From: CAG-411 sp963643465
Lineage (GTDB): Bacteria > Bacillota > Clostridia > Lachnospirales > Lachnospiraceae
Direction of reading: 5' to 3'
DNA: 6,275 bases
Assembly (NCBI GenBank): GCA_963643465.1
Contig: CAVIJT010000028.1
Span: 1 to 6,275, forward strand
The notes under the pieces are model-generated. The model did no database searches. It was not told where the DNA came from and worked only from the letters and a program-made list of their open reading frames with translations. The translations under genes were made by a program, and so were the position numbers. Numbering within the stretch: the stretch's first letter is position 1; every line of letters starts with the position of its first letter. Below are positions 1-5,785 of this stretch, piece after piece.

Positions 1-937
1 TACTATCATGAATAGAAACTTCAAGTTCAAAAGGAATTTTAATCATTAGATTCACAATAATTCCTTTTTGACTTGCCTGTTGTATTTTGTAATTCAAAAC
101 ATGATCAATCACAATATTTTGACTATCGGAATATTTTCTTTCTACATAAATATTTTCCTTTAATTCAGATAAATATTTTTTCACCTCTTGATATTCACAG
201 TTTTCATTTAGATGTACAATCATTGATATATGTTTTTGAAAATCATGACTCTGTTGACGTAATCTTTGATTTGTTTGCAACACCATTTCATATTCTCTCA
301 CTTTGTATTTCATTGCCAGACTTTCCTTTGCACCATCGTACAATAAAAAAACTAAAATATTAATCAAAAATATCATACCTGTACATAGCAATAATTCAAA
401 ACGCTTCAGTTCTTTCTGATTATAGAATAAACAAAAAAGAAAAAAAGATATTACTGGCAATGTTACACATATAAACCAATATCTCAATGAAATTTCTTTT
501 CCATTTCCAATATTTTTTAAATTCCGAATAATAAGTACAATTACTAACATTACAATTGGAAGAATTACGTTTCCAAATGTAGAATGATATTCACTATTTG
601 AAAAAAAATCTTCTCCAAGCTGTCCTACTACAATTGCAACAATACATTCTGTCAGCATCATAATTCCAAAGCAAAAAAAAGCAGAAAGAATTTTCTCTTT
701 TACTTTTCCATAATATATACTTGTTACCGCAAGCACACTAAATAAAGAACAAAGAAATGTTATAATTGGGACTTCAATGCAATAATAAGGCAATGTCATC
801 ATTCCAAACAATAAAGTATATGCTATTACCTCTATTGTTTTTCCAACCCTAACTTTCCCCATAAAGCATTGCAGCACCATTCTTAATTCATAAACTTGAA
901 ATGCCGATGACAAAATATACAAACTAAATTCAAACAT
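1..937 (-). CDS. AgrC-like sensor histidine kinase (GHKL type), C-terminus cut by window edge
   Basis: This is the first 312 codons of a membrane histidine kinase that should sense an extracellular signal and phosphorylate the response regulator encoded just upstream. I translated it from the ATG at 937; the frame is open to position 1. Six hydrophobic stretches lie at about residues 38-58, 60-76, 85-106, 123-138, 152-172 and 182-200, the usual polytopic sensor of AgrC-type kinases. A cytoplasmic linker follows, then an H-box reading QQSHDFQKHISMI with the probable phosphoacceptor at His231, and an AgrC-like segment IDHVLNYKIQQASQKGI at about 277-293. The ATP-binding N and G boxes would lie left of the window, so the gene is partial because of the edge, not visibly broken. 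The start overlaps the regulator's stop (ATGTTTGA), with AGGG about 8 nt upstream, suggesting coupled translation. The signal is unknown; no AgrB or AgrD gene is visible. Confidence 0.88.
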   Translation of the reverse strand, partial: MFEFSLYILSSAFQVYELRMVLQCFMGKVRVGKTIEVIAYTLLFGMMTLPYYCIEVPIITFLCSLFSVLAVTSIYYGKVKEKILSAFFCFGIMMLTECIVAIVVGQLGEDFFSNSEYHSTFGNVILPIVMLVIVLIIRNLKNIGNGKEISLRYWFICVTLPVISFFLFCLFYNQKELKRFELLLCTGMIFLINILVFLLYDGAKESLAMKYKVREYEMVLQTNQRLRQQSHDFQKHISMIVHLNENCEYQEVKKYLSELKENIYVERKYSDSQNIVIDHVLNYKIQQASQKGIIVNLMIKIPFELEVSIHDS

Positions 938-1655
938 TGTTATCCCTCATTCCGAAAAATGCCCATCTTTTCTTTGTTATGTCTAAATATTTCTTTCCTA
1001 CCGGAATTTTTTTACCATTATTAATAAATAACCAACCACGTTTATATTCACTAACATGATTTAAATTTACCATATAGGATTTGTGACATCTAATCAGGCA
1101 TTCCATCTCATATCCGTCACTTATGCTACTGAAACTTCCACGAATAGTAACTATCTCTCCATTACTTAAAGTTATATCCAACAAATTTCCATCTGATGCT
1201 ATATAAACAACATCTTTTACAAAAATACTCCTTTGCAATCCTCTCTCCTTATATGTAATAGTCTTTGCATTTTCACCTCTTCTTTTTACAATCTTATCTA
1301 AATCTTTTTCAATCCATTCTTTCAGCAATGGTTTTTGATGAAAATTTAACGGCTCTAATTCAAATAATTCTATGCAATACTGTGTTTTACCAGAAATGAA
1401 AATAATACTAATCACTGTGGCGTCCATTTTTTCACGAATAATATGTCCTAATTCAACTCCATTTTTCTTTGGTAACTCAATATCCAAATAGATACCATCA
1501 AAAACATAGCCATTTTCTATGTGTTTCACTAATGCTTCTGCACTATTATATATCTCGACTTCAATGTTTATATTTTTCTGTTTTTCATATTCCAAAATCC
1601 ATTTTTCAATTTGTGAGCAGCATCCATCGTCATCGTCACAAATTACAATTCTCAT
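930..1655 (-). CDS. LytTR-family response regulator (AgrA/LytR type)
   Basis: This is a cytoplasmic DNA-binding response regulator of 241 aa. The receiver domain (about 1-120) opens MRIVICDDDD with the metal-binding acidic cluster at 7-10. The phosphoacceptor is Asp58 in GIYLDIELPKKNG, the switch Ser is near 88 (FISGK) and the conserved Lys is at 108 (FHQKP). Residues about 140-235 form a LytTR domain (YIASDGNLLDITLSNG, then IRCHKSYMVNLNHV, then IPVGKKY), the fold that binds paired direct repeats upstream of target genes. The frame also has an ATG at 1673, but I chose 1655: AAGGGG sits 7 nt before it and the receiver fold begins there, whereas the upstream ATG has no evident ribosome binding site. 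The gene is first in an operon with the overlapping kinase and has its own promoter about 110 nt upstream. Family assignment is firm; the target genes are not known. Confidence 0.93.
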   Translation of the reverse strand: MRIVICDDDDGCCSQIEKWILEYEKQKNINIEVEIYNSAEALVKHIENGYVFDGIYLDIELPKKNGVELGHIIREKMDATVISIIFISGKTQYCIELFELEPLNFHQKPLLKEWIEKDLDKIVKRRGENAKTITYKERGLQRSIFVKDVVYIASDGNLLDITLSNGEIVTIRGSFSSISDGYEMECLIRCHKSYMVNLNHVSEYKRGWLFINNGKKIPVGKKYLDITKKRWAFFGMRDNNV

Positions 1656-1764
1656 GTAAATTCCCCTTTTCATATGTATATTGAAGAAATTTATTTACAT
1701 TTATGTCTCATATATTTTGCTAAAATTATTTCTTTTTCAAATAATACTATTTTTTATCTTAAAT

Positions 1765-1793
1765 ATTTTACCTAATTTGAAAGAACTTATCAA
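1765..1793 (-). promoter_or_regulatory. Sigma-A-type promoter of the two-component operon
   Basis: On the minus strand a TTGATA -35 element (1793-1788) is separated by exactly 17 nt from a TAAAAT -10 element (1770-1765). Each hexamer matches consensus at five of six positions. Transcription would start near 1758, giving a leader of about 100 nt before the response regulator ATG at 1655. This is the best promoter in the gap. A weaker alternative, TTGAAA followed 17 nt later by AAATAT, lies closer to the gene. Confidence 0.65.
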
Positions 1794-1800
1794 TTGAATT

Positions 1801-1890
1801 TTAATAGGGTAGAGGGAGAATGTTTGGCGGTAAATACCTGTGGCTAAACTTTTACTAATTAGATTAGTGCCATGCTCGGCACACATACAC
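1801..1890. other. Palindrome-rich spacer between the ABC operon terminator and the two-component promoter
   Basis: There is no gene here. Two adjoining dyads are visible: ACTAAT-TAG-ATTAGT at 1854-1868, and GTGCC-N6-GGCAC at 1867-1882, which shares two bases with the first. Just beside them, on the minus strand, AAAGTTTAG (1852-1844) fits the half-site pattern reported for AgrA/VirR-like LytTR regulators. Twelve nucleotides further, ACCGCCAAA (1831-1823) matches only its first four positions. These lie 30-60 bp upstream of the -35 of the two-component operon, so a regulatory role is possible but unproven. Confidence 0.35.
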
Positions 1891-1893
1891 AAA

Positions 1894-1919
1894 AGGCGTT
1901 TGCCAATGGGCAAACGCCT
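1894..1919 (-). terminator. Hairpin terminator of the ABC transporter operon
   Basis: A perfect 11-bp GC-rich stem (AGGCGTTTGCC / GGCAAACGCCT) closes a four-base loop, starting 21 nt beyond the permease stop codon. On the minus strand it is followed by only four T residues, counting the last stem base, and then GTGTATG, so the U tract is weak. On the plus strand there is no T run. It most likely ends the GntR-ABC transcript, and the separate promoter downstream supports a transcription boundary here. Confidence 0.65.
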
Positions 1920-1940
1920 ACGTTTACGAAACTCACATTA

Positions 1941-4016
1941 TTAAAATATCTGTTTTACCCAATCTGGTAACTCTTCTCCATTAAAATGATAATAGTTATA
2001 ATTACCATTTTTAAAACAAATTTCTATCCCATAGGATTCATTATTTAAATTATAACTTCGAGGTTGCCACATATTCCCTATTAGAGCAAGTATTTCTTTT
2101 TGTTGCTCTACATCTTTTATTATCATTCCAGTTGACTCCTCATCCCACGTATAAATTTTTACAGTATCAATAGTTTCCAATGTAAAGCCTATTTCTCTAT
2201 CTGTGGTTACTCCCATTTCTTCTAAACATTCCATTGTTCTGGTATATTCCGAAAATACTAAATAATTTGTATCATAATACTCCCCATCATCCATTGGGTA
2301 TTTTACAGACAAACACCCAATGGCTGTGTTTTCATGTTGGAACGTATATGTGGTACTCTCAGGATATTCCTCTACATCCGCCTGTAATGCCTTTTGTAAC
2401 TTTTCTAATTGCTCCTTGCTGTTTACTGTAAGAGATTTCTTTGTCTCGGATTTATCCGTCCAATACAAATAGTCTTCCATTTGTGTTACTATTTTCTCAA
2501 GACTTTCTTCCTCATAAATAAAAGGATATGTTGCTTCTTTATACTCTTTACTATTTAATAACTCTGAAAGTGGTGTCTCCCCTTCCTTCACAATCGTTGC
2601 ATAGGTTCGATAACAAATTGTACCATCTTTCATATGAAATGCAAAGTCTACATAGAATACATCTTGACTATCATTTATCAAATATTCTGAATCCTCTTTG
2701 GTGTTGCAAAGTTCTCTGGCTATATCACAGGCTACCTCTACACAAGTAAACTTGCTATTATTCAAATATATCTCATATTCATCAACGTCCATATTATCAT
2801 TCATATCATTTTCTATTACGATTCCTACACTTTCTACCTCTTTTGCATCCGGAACGTAAGCATCATATCCATACCAATCAAAATAGAAGCTACAAAACAA
2901 TAAAAATGCACAGCCACCAGCAATCAATGCAGACCCAATATGTTTTCTTATCTGTCGTATATCAAGTTCCCACAAAAATTCAAAGACAACATGACAAACA
3001 GCTGCTCCAACTATTAAAAGTCCAAGTGTGATTACAACTATATTTGGAAGGTTTTGAATATTTCCAATATATTCGTATTCATTCTTATGCATAAAATACA
3101 TATCCATAAAAATAAATAAAATAAGTACAGTGAGACACACTTTGAACACGCACTTCAATTTGCTAAACACCAAAGAAGGCCCCGTATATTCCAAGTTCCT
3201 CTTTTTGTAAGCCCAATACGCAAGAACTCCAATTATTACAGATATTATAAAGGCTCGTATGCAAGTGCTTCCAATTACCTCCCATAATCCTTTCGTAGAA
3301 CTAAACCAAGAAAACTCTTCTGTTTTCTGTAAAATTGCCCAAACAGGTGACCATTTACACTTCATCTCTTCCGGCTCTATGTAATTCGGATGATTTTGAA
3401 AAAACAGACCACTAAATTCTACCGCAGCTTTTCGAAACAATATTTCATACAAAAAAGCAACCACTGTCAAAACAACACTATACATTGTATTTCCAGTAAT
3501 AATTGTCATAAGAGCTGCAATTTGATATGCTGCAAAATACACTAGCATTTGAAGAAGTGCATTGGCAAGCAGTTCTTGAAAGAACTCCAAACTTAAGCCC
3601 CCATAACTTTTTACAATAATAATATTAATAATAAATGTAATAATATAAGGTATGTAACAACAAAGCAAACCACTGCTATATATATTTAAAAAACGATTCC
3701 CCTCAGATACCGGCTGACTATGGTAAAAATCCACTTTTTTTCTCGAATGTAAATAAGAAAATCCATAAATCCCCGCAAATATTCCAAGAAACATAAACAT
3801 CCATAAAATACCAGAATCAAAACTTATGGAAGCTATCACTACTTGTGGCACACTTCTCCAACCTTCCATATCTTTTTTTTCTATAATTCCTAATATTTCA
3901 TTAAAAAGTTTCATTGGTCCTAAGCAAAATAAAAGAATGCTATTCACTACATAAAGCCATATATATCGTTTATTTTGTTGTACCCATCTAGTCCATGATA
4001 AGTGTCTTGATGTCAT
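1941..4016 (-). CDS. ABC transporter permease with large C-terminal extracytoplasmic domain
   Basis: This is the membrane subunit, 691 aa, for the ATPase encoded just upstream. About nine hydrophobic helices are visible near residues 18-35, 69-89, 113-135, 149-172, 177-194, 251-270, 290-309, 323-348 and 359-379. After helix 2 comes a short cytoplasmic stretch SYLHSRKKVDFYHSQPVS, which resembles the 'HSLPVSR' coupling region of YtrC/D-like ABC-2 permeases (family knowledge). Residues 380-691 are hydrophilic, acidic and lack helices; with nine helices and an inside N-terminus they should face outside. I recall similar tails annotated as a domain of unknown function, but this needs a profile search. 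The frame extends to an ATG at 4076 that has no ribosome binding site. I chose 4016 because GGAGG lies 9 nt before it. The start overlaps the ATPase gene by 29 bp, implying coupling. The substrate is unknown. Confidence 0.87.
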   Translation of the reverse strand: MTSRHLSWTRWVQQNKRYIWLYVVNSILLFCLGPMKLFNEILGIIEKKDMEGWRSVPQVVIASISFDSGILWMFMFLGIFAGIYGFSYLHSRKKVDFYHSQPVSEGNRFLNIYSSGLLCCYIPYIITFIINIIIVKSYGGLSLEFFQELLANALLQMLVYFAAYQIAALMTIITGNTMYSVVLTVVAFLYEILFRKAAVEFSGLFFQNHPNYIEPEEMKCKWSPVWAILQKTEEFSWFSSTKGLWEVIGSTCIRAFIISVIIGVLAYWAYKKRNLEYTGPSLVFSKLKCVFKVCLTVLILFIFMDMYFMHKNEYEYIGNIQNLPNIVVITLGLLIVGAAVCHVVFEFLWELDIRQIRKHIGSALIAGGCAFLLFCSFYFDWYGYDAYVPDAKEVESVGIVIENDMNDNMDVDEYEIYLNNSKFTCVEVACDIARELCNTKEDSEYLINDSQDVFYVDFAFHMKDGTICYRTYATIVKEGETPLSELLNSKEYKEATYPFIYEEESLEKIVTQMEDYLYWTDKSETKKSLTVNSKEQLEKLQKALQADVEEYPESTTYTFQHENTAIGCLSVKYPMDDGEYYDTNYLVFSEYTRTMECLEEMGVTTDREIGFTLETIDTVKIYTWDEESTGMIIKDVEQQKEILALIGNMWQPRSYNLNNESYGIEICFKNGNYNYYHFNGEELPDWVKQIF

Positions 4017-4893
4017 AGCCAATCGCCTCCATTTCTGTAATAAAAATTTCTTCCAAAGTAAGTGGTAACATTTCAAGGTAAGTAGTTTCTGCTTGAGATA
4101 AAATTTTCATTACTTCTTCCCTGTCACCTTTTACGGTAAGCAAATATAATGCTCCCTTTTGTTCTGATGCTACAACGTCTAATTGTTCGAAACATTTTTG
4201 TGCCATTTCCTCATTTGCAAAAGCACATTCTACTTTTTGAACGTTACATTTTAATTCCAACAAATCTTTTGACAATACCATCGTTCCCTTATGTAACACA
4301 CCAATATGCTCACAAATATCTTCCTGCTCCCGCAAGTTATGGGAAGCAATAATCGGTGTAAAACCTCTCTCTTTCATCTCGCTGGCAAAAAGACTTTTCA
4401 CACTTTGTCGCATGATAGGGTCCAAGCCATCAAAGGTTTCATCACAATACAGATATTTTGTATTGGCACAGATTCCACAAAAAATAGCAATCTGTTTCTT
4501 CATGCCCTTACTCATAGAGGCTATTCTTTTCTTTTTGTCCAAAGAAAAGGTCTCCAGCAATTTTTCAAATTTTTTACTGTCAAAATGTTCATACATACTT
4601 TTATAGTATTTTTCTAAAGTAACTGCATTGGCATTTCGAAAAAAATAAAGCTCATCCGGAATAAAAAACAACTGTTTTTTTGTTTTGGCGTTTTGAAATA
4701 CTTCTTTTTCATCTATGGTAATCCTTCCAGTAGTAGGCTTAATAATACCGCTCATCATCCGAAGCAGGGTACTTTTTCCTGCACCATTTGTCCCAATTAA
4801 GCCAAATACCTCCCCTTCCCTGATAGAAAGGTCCACATTATGTAATACCTGTTCTTCTCCAAAGGTTTTGGAAATTTGATTTATTTCAATCAT
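3988..4893 (-). CDS. ABC transporter ATP-binding protein (YtrB-like)
   Basis: This is the cytoplasmic nucleotide-binding subunit, 301 aa, powering the permease that follows. Walker A is GTNGAGKST at 34-42. The signature motif region is MSKGMKKQ at 127-134, a YtrB-like variant of LSGGQ. Walker B is KYLYCDE at 146-152 with catalytic Glu152, the D-loop is GLDP at 156-159 and the H-loop His is His185 (IIASHNL). The usual Q-loop glutamine is missing: the segment reads LFFIPDELYFF. The residue after the Walker B glutamate is Thr where Pro is common. The C-terminal third (about 215-301) is an accessory region typical of exporter-type single-domain ATPases. GGGAGG lies about 8 nt before the ATG. The gene follows the repressor after a 69-bp gap and overlaps the permease start by 29 bp. 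An export or resistance role is inferred from context, not shown. Confidence 0.94.
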   Translation of the reverse strand: MIEINQISKTFGEEQVLHNVDLSIREGEVFGLIGTNGAGKSTLLRMMSGIIKPTTGRITIDEKEVFQNAKTKKQLFFIPDELYFFRNANAVTLEKYYKSMYEHFDSKKFEKLLETFSLDKKKRIASMSKGMKKQIAIFCGICANTKYLYCDETFDGLDPIMRQSVKSLFASEMKERGFTPIIASHNLREQEDICEHIGVLHKGTMVLSKDLLELKCNVQKVECAFANEEMAQKCFEQLDVVASEQKGALYLLTVKGDREEVMKILSQAETTYLEMLPLTLEEIFITEMEAIGYDIKTLIMD

Positions 4894-4962
4894 ACTTATA
4901 TCCTCCCGTTTTTTCTCTCTTCCATTAATCGCATCTTCTTCCTTTTCATTTTCATACTTTCA

Positions 4963-5328
4963 CTATTTATTCGATTTGTTCTGATAAATGAAAGCAACTA
5001 AATCTTCCACATCAATTCCAACTTCACTGGCTTCTTTCAAAAGCTCACGAAATTTTTCTAAAATTTCATTTTTCTTATCCACAAGTAACTCCTCCTTCTC
5101 AGCCACAAAATTTCCACGCCCTTTTACGGTATAAATAAATCCTTCCCGCTCCAGTTGTGCGTATGCTTTCTGAATCGTGTTCGGGTTAATGGACAGTTCC
5201 ATGGCAAGACTTCGAACAGATGGCATCTTGCTGTCTGTTTCCAATACTCCCTTTAGAATCAGCAGTTTAAATTTTTCTACGATTTGTTCATAGATTGGTC
5301 TGCTGTCCTTGTAATCAATCATAATCAC
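4963..5328 (-). CDS. GntR-family transcriptional regulator, YtrA subfamily
   Basis: This is a short 121-aa DNA-binding repressor and the first gene of the ABC operon. Residues about 8-77 are a GntR winged helix: RPIYEQIVEKFKLLILKG, then the recognition region MPSVRSLAMELSINPNTIQKAY, then the wing GFIYTVKGRGNFVA. The tail after about 78 is only about 45 residues, helical and charged. That is too short for the large effector domains of FadR or HutC types but normal for YtrA types, which sit at the head of ABC operons and repress them (family knowledge). The start is probably the GTG at 5328, 7 nt after AAAGGAGG; an in-frame ATG at 5322 would be 13 nt away. It is expected to bind the 41-bp palindrome over its own promoter, so it should repress itself and the pump. 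The inducer is unknown. Confidence 0.93.
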   Translation of the reverse strand: MIMIDYKDSRPIYEQIVEKFKLLILKGVLETDSKMPSVRSLAMELSINPNTIQKAYAQLEREGFIYTVKGRGNFVAEKEELLVDKKNEILEKFRELLKEASEVGIDVEDLVAFIYQNKSNK

Positions 5329-5347
5329 ATAGGTTCCTCCTTTCCAA

Positions 5348-5388
5348 CTATATTAAGTGTACTATTTGAATTAGTACACTTAATATAG
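5348..5388. promoter_or_regulatory. 41-bp palindromic operator, probable GntR/YtrA binding site
   Basis: Two perfect 17-nt inverted arms (5348-5364 and 5372-5388) flank a 7-nt centre. The core is AGTGTACTA-N7-TAGTACACT, bounded by AT-rich ends. It covers the -10 box and the predicted start site of the repressor operon and ends 5 nt before the ribosome binding site. It sits directly ahead of the repressor gene, so autorepression by blocking RNA polymerase is the natural reading. In RNA the downstream part could also fold near the ribosome binding site. Confidence 0.82.
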
Positions 5389-5410
5389 CATGGATTGTTT
5401 GTTTTGTCAA
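5382..5410 (-). promoter_or_regulatory. Strong sigma-A promoter of the GntR-ABC operon
   Basis: On the minus strand a perfect TTGACA -35 (5410-5405), a 17-nt spacer and a TATATT -10 (5387-5382; five of six matches) precede the regulator. The start site should be near 5375, inside the operator, leaving a leader of about 45 nt. A near-consensus promoter under a palindromic operator fits a tightly repressed, inducible operon. Confidence 0.85.
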
Positions 5411-5418
5411 TGGATTTT

Positions 5419-5526
5419 TTTAGAACACCATGAACAATTCTACTTCAACTCCGCAAATCCCCCATTCATAGGAATTTGACTTAAATGACAATAATAGGTT
5501 GAAGGTGTAACATCTTGTCCAAACAT
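5419..5526 (-). pseudogene. Short open frame of 35 codons, possible gene remnant, unrecognised
   Basis: An ATG-to-TAA frame encodes 35 residues, starting MFGQDVTPSTYYCHLSQIPM and ending EVELFMVF. The composition looks protein-like (mixed polar and aromatic residues, Gly-Gly turn, two Cys), but there is no ribosome binding site before the ATG and I do not recognise a family. It begins 13 nt after the stop of another short frame on the same strand (5540-5632). The two could be pieces of one small decayed gene separated by a stop and a frame change. The frame runs into the -35 region of the GntR promoter. It could also be chance: 35 codons is short for AT-rich DNA. Confidence 0.25.
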
Positions 5527-5539
5527 TATTGTTTAATTG

Positions 5540-5632
5540 TCATGCCTTTGGATCTATTATTTCAATCTTAAATTCATAAGTCCCCTCTCCTTTGAGCATT
5601 AATTTCTTAAACTCAAAGTGTTTCTTATTTAT
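5540..5632 (-). pseudogene. Small open frame with perfect Shine-Dalgarno but ATA in the start position
   Basis: A consensus AGGAGG (5646-5641) is followed after exactly 8 nt by ATA at 5632-5630, then 29 sense codons (NKKHFEFKKLMLKGEGTYEF and then KIEIIDPKA) and TGA. An in-frame TAG lies just upstream of the Shine-Dalgarno, so no earlier start exists. The first canonical ATG is codon 12 (5599), too far from AGGAGG. The simplest reading is a small gene whose ATG mutated to ATA, leaving a remnant; initiation at AUA is a less likely alternative. The peptide is lysine-rich and strand-like, and I do not recognise it. The neighbouring frame at 5419-5526 may be its former continuation. Confidence 0.3.
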
Positions 5633-5658
5633 AAACTTCGCCTCCTAATCTGAGATCC

Positions 5659-5713
5659 AAAAAATATAGCCTATACTTTTAAGTAACTTTATTATCACAA
5701 AAAAGTATAGACT
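5659..5713 (-). terminator. AT-rich hairpin plus T tract, possible terminator downstream of the CRISPR array
   Basis: The arms at 5668-5680 and 5701-5713 pair at 12 of 13 positions (core CTATACTTTT / AAAAGTATAG, ten perfect pairs) around a 20-nt loop. Read on the minus strand, the direction in which I infer the array is transcribed, the stem is followed by ATA and six T residues (5664-5659). The stem has few G-C pairs and a long loop, so it would be a weak intrinsic terminator. It could instead be a leftover inverted repeat of a mobile element. Confidence 0.38.
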
Positions 5714-5785
5714 AATCTATGTACTCACTATAGCGCATTTACTTTATTTATCTTAACTGTCAATAGGTTCATATAATTTATCAGC

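Noticed and set aside
73..363. Plus-strand open frame of 96 codons
   Set aside because: It lies opposite the histidine kinase frame, has no ribosome binding site and is an AT-rich shadow. The kinase frame has clear H-box and membrane features.
1820..1858. Plus-strand mini-frame MFGGKYLWLNFY after AGGGAG, with a TTGAAA-17-TTTAAT promoter-like pair at 1777-1805
   Set aside because: The Shine-Dalgarno is only 1-2 nt from the ATG, the frame is 12 codons, and the promoter-like pair overlaps the better minus-strand promoter in AT-rich DNA. There is no plus-strand terminator.
4017..4076. Upstream ATG at 4076 as permease start, and similarly ATG at 1673 for the response regulator
   Set aside because: Neither has an evident ribosome binding site, while the downstream ATGs at 4016 and 1655 have GGAGG and AAGGGG at normal spacing.
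4306..4617. Plus-strand open frame of 103 codons
   Set aside because: It is antisense to the ABC ATPase core motifs (signature motif, Walker B, H-loop); there are no start signals.
4896..4955. 19-codon minus-strand frame between the GntR and ATPase genes, ending two bases before the ATPase ATG
   Set aside because: Its reading (MKMKRKKMRLMEERKNGRI) is what purine-rich leader and ribosome-binding sequence gives by chance, and it has no convincing Shine-Dalgarno. Coupling is possible but unsupported.
5772..5777. Plus-strand TATAAT just before the first repeat, as a possible array promoter
   Set aside because: There is no -35 match at 16-18 nt spacing, and repeat structure and the mutated end repeat place the leader on the opposite side.
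5761..5785. Extra degenerate repeat left of 5786 (shares ATTTATC)
   Set aside because: Only seven bases match, and the distance to the next repeat is 3 nt rather than 34-37.
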